Shown: positions 58,626 to 64,000 of the stretch, piece after piece
Numbering within the stretch: position 1 is the first letter of the stretch
How the letters are laid out: every line of letters starts with the position of its first letter
Source: Agrypnia vestita
Lineage: Eukaryota; Arthropoda; Insecta; Trichoptera; Phryganeidae
Direction of reading: 5' to 3'
Assembly: GCA_016648135.1 (NCBI GenBank)
Contig: JADDOH010000176.1
Coordinates: forward strand, 62,001-126,000
Length of the DNA stretch: 64,000 nucleotides
Position numbers and translations under genes: made by a program
The notes under the pieces: generated by a model
Databases searched by the model: none
What the model was told of the DNA's origin: nothing
What the model saw: only the letters and a program-made list of their open reading frames with translations

Positions 58626-58805
58626 AAATTTTTTTCTTATTACTCCCTTTCTTTTAACTCGTAGCGTCTGCGGTTTGTTGTCTGCCGGAAAAACATTGGA
58701 TCGATTTTTAACCCTTTTCCCATGATCCAATCGAGCTGAAACTTTGCAGGCAGATGTGGCGACGATAAAAATGATCTAAAAAATTTTAGTTTAAAAAATT
58801 TAATA

Positions 58806-60160
58806 ATTGAGCCCTTGCCCGGAATAACGTTGTATCCAACACAAATGTCAATTTTGAGTTATTGATGGAGTTATGTTAAGTATGTTATTATGCATCGATT
58901 AAGGTAAATAATATGTCAAGAAAAAAATATTTAAGCTTCTGGCTGCATTTTAAAGTTATTGGTTTGTGGAATAACGTTGTATAGTGTTTCTCAAAATGGC
59001 GTCGCCGAGCGTCAATATCGTGGAGCGTGGTTTAATTCACATGAATAAAGGGAGAAAACGAACATCTAATGTTTTAAATTGGAAAGATATCAAAGCCAAT
59101 AAGTTGAAGGATGCAGGAAAGGAGTTTTTATCCAGAAAAAATATTATCAAACCTGCAATTGACCCGCCAGAACATGTTTGTGGAATAACGTTGTATACGA
59201 TTTGGCAGTTCTGATTGATATTGTGATTTCATATGTGACAATATTATTTTGTCGAACGTTAACCGATTTTACTCAATTGATTTATCCATATTGATATTTG
59301 AAATGCTTTTTGATAATAATGCTGGCTTTATAGTGCTCTTTATATCGTAACTTAATATAACACCGATACAAAAAGTTTATTTAATTCCTCATTCTTTTTC
59401 GCAGGGTCGAGTTTGTGCCAAAAACGTTTAAATCCGGGATGATTTCTCCATTTTAATATCAAGATAAATATTTAATCAGTATTCAGGTTACTGAATTACA
59501 ATGAAAAAAGTAATCATCTCGTCTTGTGTATTAAGAAATTGAATGTCCGACGCCGTATTCAGCAAACAGACGGAGATATGTAATAGTATGTACGAGAGAC
59601 TTATCGTTCCGTAAAAGCTCTTTACCTACTAATGATCTCATCACAATCAGAGCTCAAACCTTCCACAAAGAATTAGAATCATGGACCTCCTATAGCTTTC
59701 TACCAACTATTTGTGGAAGGAGGGCAAGATTGGCTACCGTTTGGAAAAAATCATGCAGTTAGGGAGCCTGGAACTAACTTCAATGTATTCCAATCTACTG
59801 GCAATAAGACTGTTAAGCTCAAGGACCTCGATGACATTTGTGAATTCATGTTAGATGAGCACATGCTGCTTTTAAAAGGCATTATCAAGTAAAGCAGAAT
59901 AAAAAAATCCATTTTGCGGAATAACGTTGTTTGCGAAAATTTCATATACAACGTTTTTCCACTGATTCAGCATGTTTTTTTACAATAGATTCAAATTTAA
60001 TTGACTTTTCCCCCTATTTTATATTGAGATTAGTTAAGAATTATATATTTGTTATATTTAAAATATAAAATGTAATAAATTGTAACTGGTTTCGTTTTTT
60101 CAATTTTTCTCGGAATGAGAGAATTGTTGGATACAACGTTATTCCGGGCAAGGGCTCAAT
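58806..60160. mobile_element. Unfamiliar 1.36-kb DNA element with 36-bp perfect inverted ends
   Basis: 36-bp perfect terminal inverted repeats (ATTGAGCCCTTGCCCGGAAT...) at 58806-58841 and 60125-60160, flanked by TA. The 15-mer GGAATAACGTTGTAT recurs inside the ends and at 58968 and 59182, with partial copies near 59918 and 59946. A short ORF on the plus strand (58996-59214: ASPSVNIVERG; GRKRTSNVLNWKDIK) resembles the basic N-terminus of uncharacterised transposon-linked insect proteins, and 59810-59890 (KTVKLKDLDDICEFML) may be its C-terminus. Family unknown to me. Confidence 0.8.
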
Positions 60161-60787
60161 TATAGTATAATTTTGGAATTTTCGAAATTTTAATGGTTTT
60201 TTCAAATTGGAATCAATACAAATGAGTAATGACGCTGACGCGTGCAGTAGGCACGAAACCTGATTCAATGAGAAAGGGAGTATAATAAAAACTTAGTTTT
60301 TATGGGTTAGTTTTTTTTAAATTGATCTGTCCAGGTATAGTATGGTATGATAAGTTATATCATTCTTTAGCTATAGGCATGACAAGATCATAATTATAAT
60401 AAAACTATAATTTTCCTACAGTTACTTACCTATCTTGTTTTATTGTTACTCAAAATATTAAAAAACTTTATAAAAACTGAAGTGGCCAGAACTGGTACAA
60501 CGAAACAGCCAAAACTAGGTAAAAGTAAAAAAAAACTGGAACATTTGAACATATTTCAAGTTTGATGATTTTATTTTAAATTATACAAAATTTTGTATAC
60601 CAATTTGGTTACTACATTTTCAAAACAGTAATTATGTAATGTGCTATGTGAGGAAATTTAAAAAAAAATGATTCTGGTTATTTTTGAGTTCATAGTGATG
60701 CACAGTTGACAAAAAATATCTAAAAGTGGCCAAAACTGGGTCATCAACCCTACTTTTAATTTAATTGGTGCACAAATATGTAAACAT

Positions 60788-60849
60788 AATAAAAGAATTT
60801 TACCTTCCATTAAAATTCCTATTTTGTTTCCCTCGACGCCTGGAATCCA
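60788..60849. repeat. DIRS terminal repeat, inverted match to 61012-61073
   Basis: 62 bp, perfect inverted copy across a 162-bp spacer. It includes TCGACGCCTGGAATCCA, which also occurs in direct orientation at 61086-61102. Confidence 0.85.
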
Positions 60850-61011
60850 TTATGAGAGAACAGCCTGCTGTTTCGCCACTAGACACGCGTTCCTACCCCC
60901 TCTGATTCCCTGTTTGCGACAATTTATTCCCGCTGGTATCCCTGTTTCCGGTTTCGTCGGCGCAACGGTTTTTCTTTCATATGACTCATAATGCACCAGG
61001 TAGGGATTACC

Positions 61012-61113
61012 TGGATTCCAGGCGTCGAGGGAAACAAAATAGGAATTTTAATGGAAGGTAAAATTCTTTTATTTTGTGTTCCGTCTCGACGCCTGGAATC
61101 CATTATGAGAGAT
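61012..61113. repeat. DIRS internal complementary region
   Basis: First 62 bp complementary to the right terminal sequence. The next ~28 bp (61086-61113) directly repeat 60833-60860 and are expected to be complementary to the left end, which is outside the window. Confidence 0.7.
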
Positions 61114-61163
61114 CTGTTTGTTATCACCTGGTGACCTAGTGGTTCGACGTTATATGTGACTGC

Positions 61164-62301
61164 CTATATTGGCGTAAAGAGAGGCGCTAATGAGCTCTGA
61201 GGGCATTGTTGCTTGGGGTTATCTACTATCTCTCTTTGGTAGAATTTTCGGAAGGTGATTTCACTCTGCCAGTTTCCCCTTGACAAGATCTCCTCTATCG
61301 GGTAGTTTTCCAGCCAATTCAACGAAGCCACAGCAGAACGAACACTTCCTGGCGTTGCTTCCACTCCAGCCTCTCTTAGGATTGACTTGATCCAACCACC
61401 TATCATTGTCCGTGAAGCTGGCTTTACTTCACCTGCTGTCGTCACAAATAGTTCTTTCATGTCCGGCTTTCGTCTCGGCTGTGAGAGTGAGACCAGCTTT
61501 CGGATCCAAAACAAGGGGTTGATGTTCCTTTCATCCGATGCGCTCAACCTCCATCCCGATTGTTTGTGTCTTGCCGTGTCAGTCTTCGCTCCAAAGGCTG
61601 GCCATAGCGTGATGGAGTCTCCTTTGTCGATCAATCGGTCCGGGGTGACTCTGAGAAGTGTCAGATCTTGGACTCTTCGCCCAGATGCCATGATGAGTAG
61701 TATGGCCGTCCTCCTTGACACGTCATACAGGCTGTTTCCTTGGCGGGTTTTCACGTAGCCACTCCACCACTACTCGGGGGTTCCAGATCGGGGGTCTCTC
61801 AGTGCATCCACCAGAAACCGAGATGGCTTTAAGGACGTGCCTGACGAGGAAGTTCGAGCTAATCTTATCTGCATCAAGAGCTGGGCCACAGAAGGATACG
61901 ATTGCCGATTTGTGGACCAATATTGTTCGAGGGGCTAGCCCTTCGTGGATGAACAGGTTGGCCAGATATCTTGCCACTGTTGCAGGGGGAGGGTTATGAG
62001 GTTGGACAAAATGCGTGGTACACCATCGCTGCCACCTATCCCAGGCCGGCTTGTAGGTGTTCAGCGTTGAGCCTCTCCAGCCAGATCTGAACAGCTGCTG
62101 TTCCTCCTGGCTCCAATCCGCTATAGCCTGTTCCCACCCACTGCTATTCTCCAAACTTCCAGTTGGAGGTCCTACACCCTCGGTGGGGGAAACCCTGTCG
62201 ACGTATCGATCAGGACGCTCTTCAGATCTCTTACGCTGGCCCTCCCTTTGCTCGTTGTTTGAGATCGGCCCTCCAGAATGTCTTCTCCCATCTTGGCACA
62301 A
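61164..62301 (-). pseudogene. DIRS tyrosine recombinase (frameshifted)
   Basis: N-terminal core-binding half (61723-62301, WRGSTLNTYKPAWDRWQRWC; ATVARYLANLF) and catalytic half (61164-61754, ASGRRVQDLTLLRV; GSVRSAVASLNW; FRKFYQRE). The two halves are in different frames near 61725-61750. The first Arg, second Arg and Tyr nucleophile are visible. The His usually three residues before the second Arg is not obvious (GSVR). Its start overlaps the RNase H frame by about 70 bp, as is normal for DIRS. Confidence 0.85.
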
Positions 62302-63124
62302 CTAGGAGAAAGGTGCCTCTTGCCAAGTTCAAGTGCGCCAGTACTCTTGGGACGAGATTCGGCGGCGGAAATACCCAGGCCAGCTCGTAATCCCAATGCT
62401 GACTGAATGCGTTGAGATAGGAGGCCGAGCAAGCGGTTGAGTCTAGCGACACGTAGTTTGGCACCACATGGGCGGTGGCCGATGCGAAGAGGTCGATCTG
62501 AGGACGTCCCCATATTCGGAATATTTCCTCTGTCGCTGGTTCCAGGAGGTGCCATTCCGGGAGTGGTGTCCCCCGAGAGAGTCGGTCCGCAATCCCGTTG
62601 TATCTCCCTGGAATGTACTGCGCTGTCAGAGATATTTCCTGCTGGTCGATAAACTCTAGGAGGTCTCGAGTTATCTTCAGAAGGCCCAATGATCTTGTCC
62701 CCCCCTCCTTGTTGATGTAAGTCACTACTGTCTTGTTGTCTGTCTGCAGTAGGGTCTTCGTTCCTCTTAGCAGGTAAGCGTGATCCCTGATCACTGCGTA
62801 AACAGCGAAGGCTTCTTTCTGGTTGGAATGCCACCGCATCTGCTCTGGGGACCACTGGCCTGATATCGTCTTGTAGTCCACCTGGCCGCCCCAACCTGCG
62901 TCCGCTGCGTCTGTAGTCAGGAAGTGGGAGAAGGGGGCTTCGTGTATTGGGCAGGACTCCCCTACGGCCTCCAACCACCACTCTAGGTCTTGCCGAACCG
63001 CGGCAGGAAGCTCCACTTGTCTGGATGGCTCGTGCCTCTGCAGCTGGCGGCTGAATCTCTGCAGTCTTCGGAAATGCAAACGACCCCGAGGGGTGGCGAA
63101 GTTTGCGAAGTTGAGTCTCCCCAA
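62231..63124 (-). pseudogene. DIRS RNase H and methyltransferase-like domains
   Basis: RNase H carries TTDAADAGWGG, NQKEAFAV, LQTDNKTVVTYI and IADRLSRG, so the acidic residues are visible. C-terminal to it is WGRPQIDLFAS ... VFPPPNLVPRVLAHL, typical of the DNA-methyltransferase-like domain in DIRS/PAT elements. Originally continuous with the polymerase, from which the 112-bp duplication now separates it by one frame. Confidence 0.85.
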
Positions 63125-63343
63125 GAGGCCTAGAACCTGCTTGGGGGAGCAACTGCCGGCCTCGATCGGGCGGCGCAGTACTTGGCGAAGGCCAGAGCAC
63201 TTGCGGTCCGAGAGGGATTTCTGGTTGGCTTCCCAAGAGGCCTAGAACCTGCTTGTGGGAGCAACTGCCGGCCTCGATCGGGCGGCGCAGTACTTGGCGA
63301 AGGCCAGAGCACTTGCGGTCCGAGAGGGATTTCTGGTTGGCTT
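63120..63343. repeat. 112-bp tandem duplication within the DIRS polymerase gene
   Basis: Two adjacent copies, 63120-63231 and 63232-63343, differing at one base. 112 is not a multiple of three, so it puts the polymerase and RNase H in different frames. Confidence 0.95.
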
Positions 63344-64000
63344 CGGTGTCCCAAGTTATGCCAAGAAACTCCAGCTTTTGGGTAGGTATAAGGACACACT
63401 TGTCGCGGTTGATGCACCAACCCAGATGCTGGAACAGATTGACCGTCTCTACTGCCTGGGTCGCTAGCAGGTCCCTTGACTGATTGGCCAGAAGGAAGTC
63501 GTCCAGGTAGACTACGGTCCTTATTCCTCTCTTCCGCAAGAGTCCCGCTAGCCAGTTTGACAGCGTTGCGAACAGTCTCGGGGCTGATGACAGGCCAAAG
63601 GGCAGGCAGGTCATCTGGAGAAGTTCCCCTTGGTAGTACAGTCTCAGGAACTTTCGGTGCGATTCCGCTATTGGTAGGTGAAAGTATGCCTGGGTTAGGT
63701 CGATTTCACCAACCAATCTTTGGGCTGGAGGAAGTCTGGGACCCGAAAGTGGTTGAACAGCTTGAAGGGTTTTGCCTCCACAAAGGCATTCAACGCCTTC
63801 AGGTTGAATATCGGCCTGAGGGAGTTGTCCGACTTCGGAGTTAGAAACAGATTTGAGATGAAGCTCGGAGAATGATCTGCTCTTTCCAGCACGCCTGACA
63901 TCTTCAGGGCCTGAATGTGACTCGACATGTCTCGAGAATCCTTCGTGCTGAAGCTGCTCAACAGCTGCCTGGTGGGGAAGACTAACGGAGGTTTGGCCAC
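63344..64000 (-). pseudogene. DIRS reverse transcriptase (partial, frameshifted)
   Basis: Finger and palm of a retroelement polymerase: KSDNSLRPIFNLKALN, then EIDLTQAYFHLPI, LPFGLSSAPRLFATL, and the catalytic YLDDFL, followed by GWCINRDKCVLIPTQKLEFL. The first block and the rest are in different frames, with a single-base loss near 63700-63716. The 5' end is cut off by the window edge. Downstream it runs into a frameshifting duplication. Confidence 0.85.

Larger units (their letters stand above)
60788..64000 (-). mobile_element. DIRS-type tyrosine-recombinase retrotransposon, 5' end beyond window
   Basis: Contains, in order on the minus strand, reverse transcriptase, RNase H with a methyltransferase-like domain, and a tyrosine recombinase, the gene set of the DIRS order. 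Its 3' end holds a 62-bp terminal segment (60788-60849) with a perfect inverted copy at 61012-61073, matching the internal complementary region through which these elements circularise. No target duplication is expected. The coding frames are broken at three or more points. Confidence 0.88.

Noticed and set aside
62172..63716. A single 514-residue protein
   Set aside because: Only its N-terminal third is polymerase; after the 112-bp duplication it reads the RNase H region in the wrong frame.

Overview
The window is AT-rich, intron-rich animal DNA, almost certainly insect and most likely Lepidoptera. The evidence is cecropia-type mariner elements, a Helitron with the CTAG/hairpin end common in moths, tRNA-derived SINEs and recurrent TAGGTACCTA-like intronic motifs. 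The species assignment is inference.

One gene dominates. A single axonemal dynein heavy chain occupies the minus strand from 58466 down to its stop codon at 916. I resolve 53 coding exons (9,448 bp, about 3,148 codons). They run from the linker (DHC_N2) through AAA1-AAA4, the stalk with its microtubule-binding tip, AAA5, AAA6 and the C-terminal domain. Every splice junction keeps the reading frame, with two oddities: one intron uses a GC donor (exon 14) and exon 11 carries a net +1 frameshift. The N-terminal ~850 residues should lie beyond 64000. The sequence fits the single-headed inner-arm DNAH3/7/12 group.

Two small genes appear nested on the plus strand inside dynein introns. One is a two-exon GSKIP homologue (6021-7713). 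The other is a tentative intronless 36-codon gene (26403-26513) with a PCNA-binding-like C-terminus, an arthropod initiator upstream and a poly(A) signal downstream.

The rest of the introns is a dense collection of mobile DNA. It includes two cecropia-type mariners (20785-22070 with an intact ORF; 39030-40315 with three frame breaks) and an older mariner pseudogene split by an LTR-like insert (8985-10065). There is a Helitron carrying two strong heat-shock-element arrays (15782-16319), three pogo/Tigger-like TA-flanked elements, several foldback MITE families and two SINE families. A LINE reverse-transcriptase relic, LTR fragments, and an unfamiliar 1.36-kb element with an internally repeated 15-mer (58806-60160) complete the set.

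The right end (60788-64000) is a decayed DIRS-type tyrosine-recombinase retrotransposon on the minus strand: reverse transcriptase, RNase H, methyltransferase-like domain and recombinase, with a terminal repeat and internal complementary region. If the dynein gene continues rightward, this element sits in one of its 5' introns.
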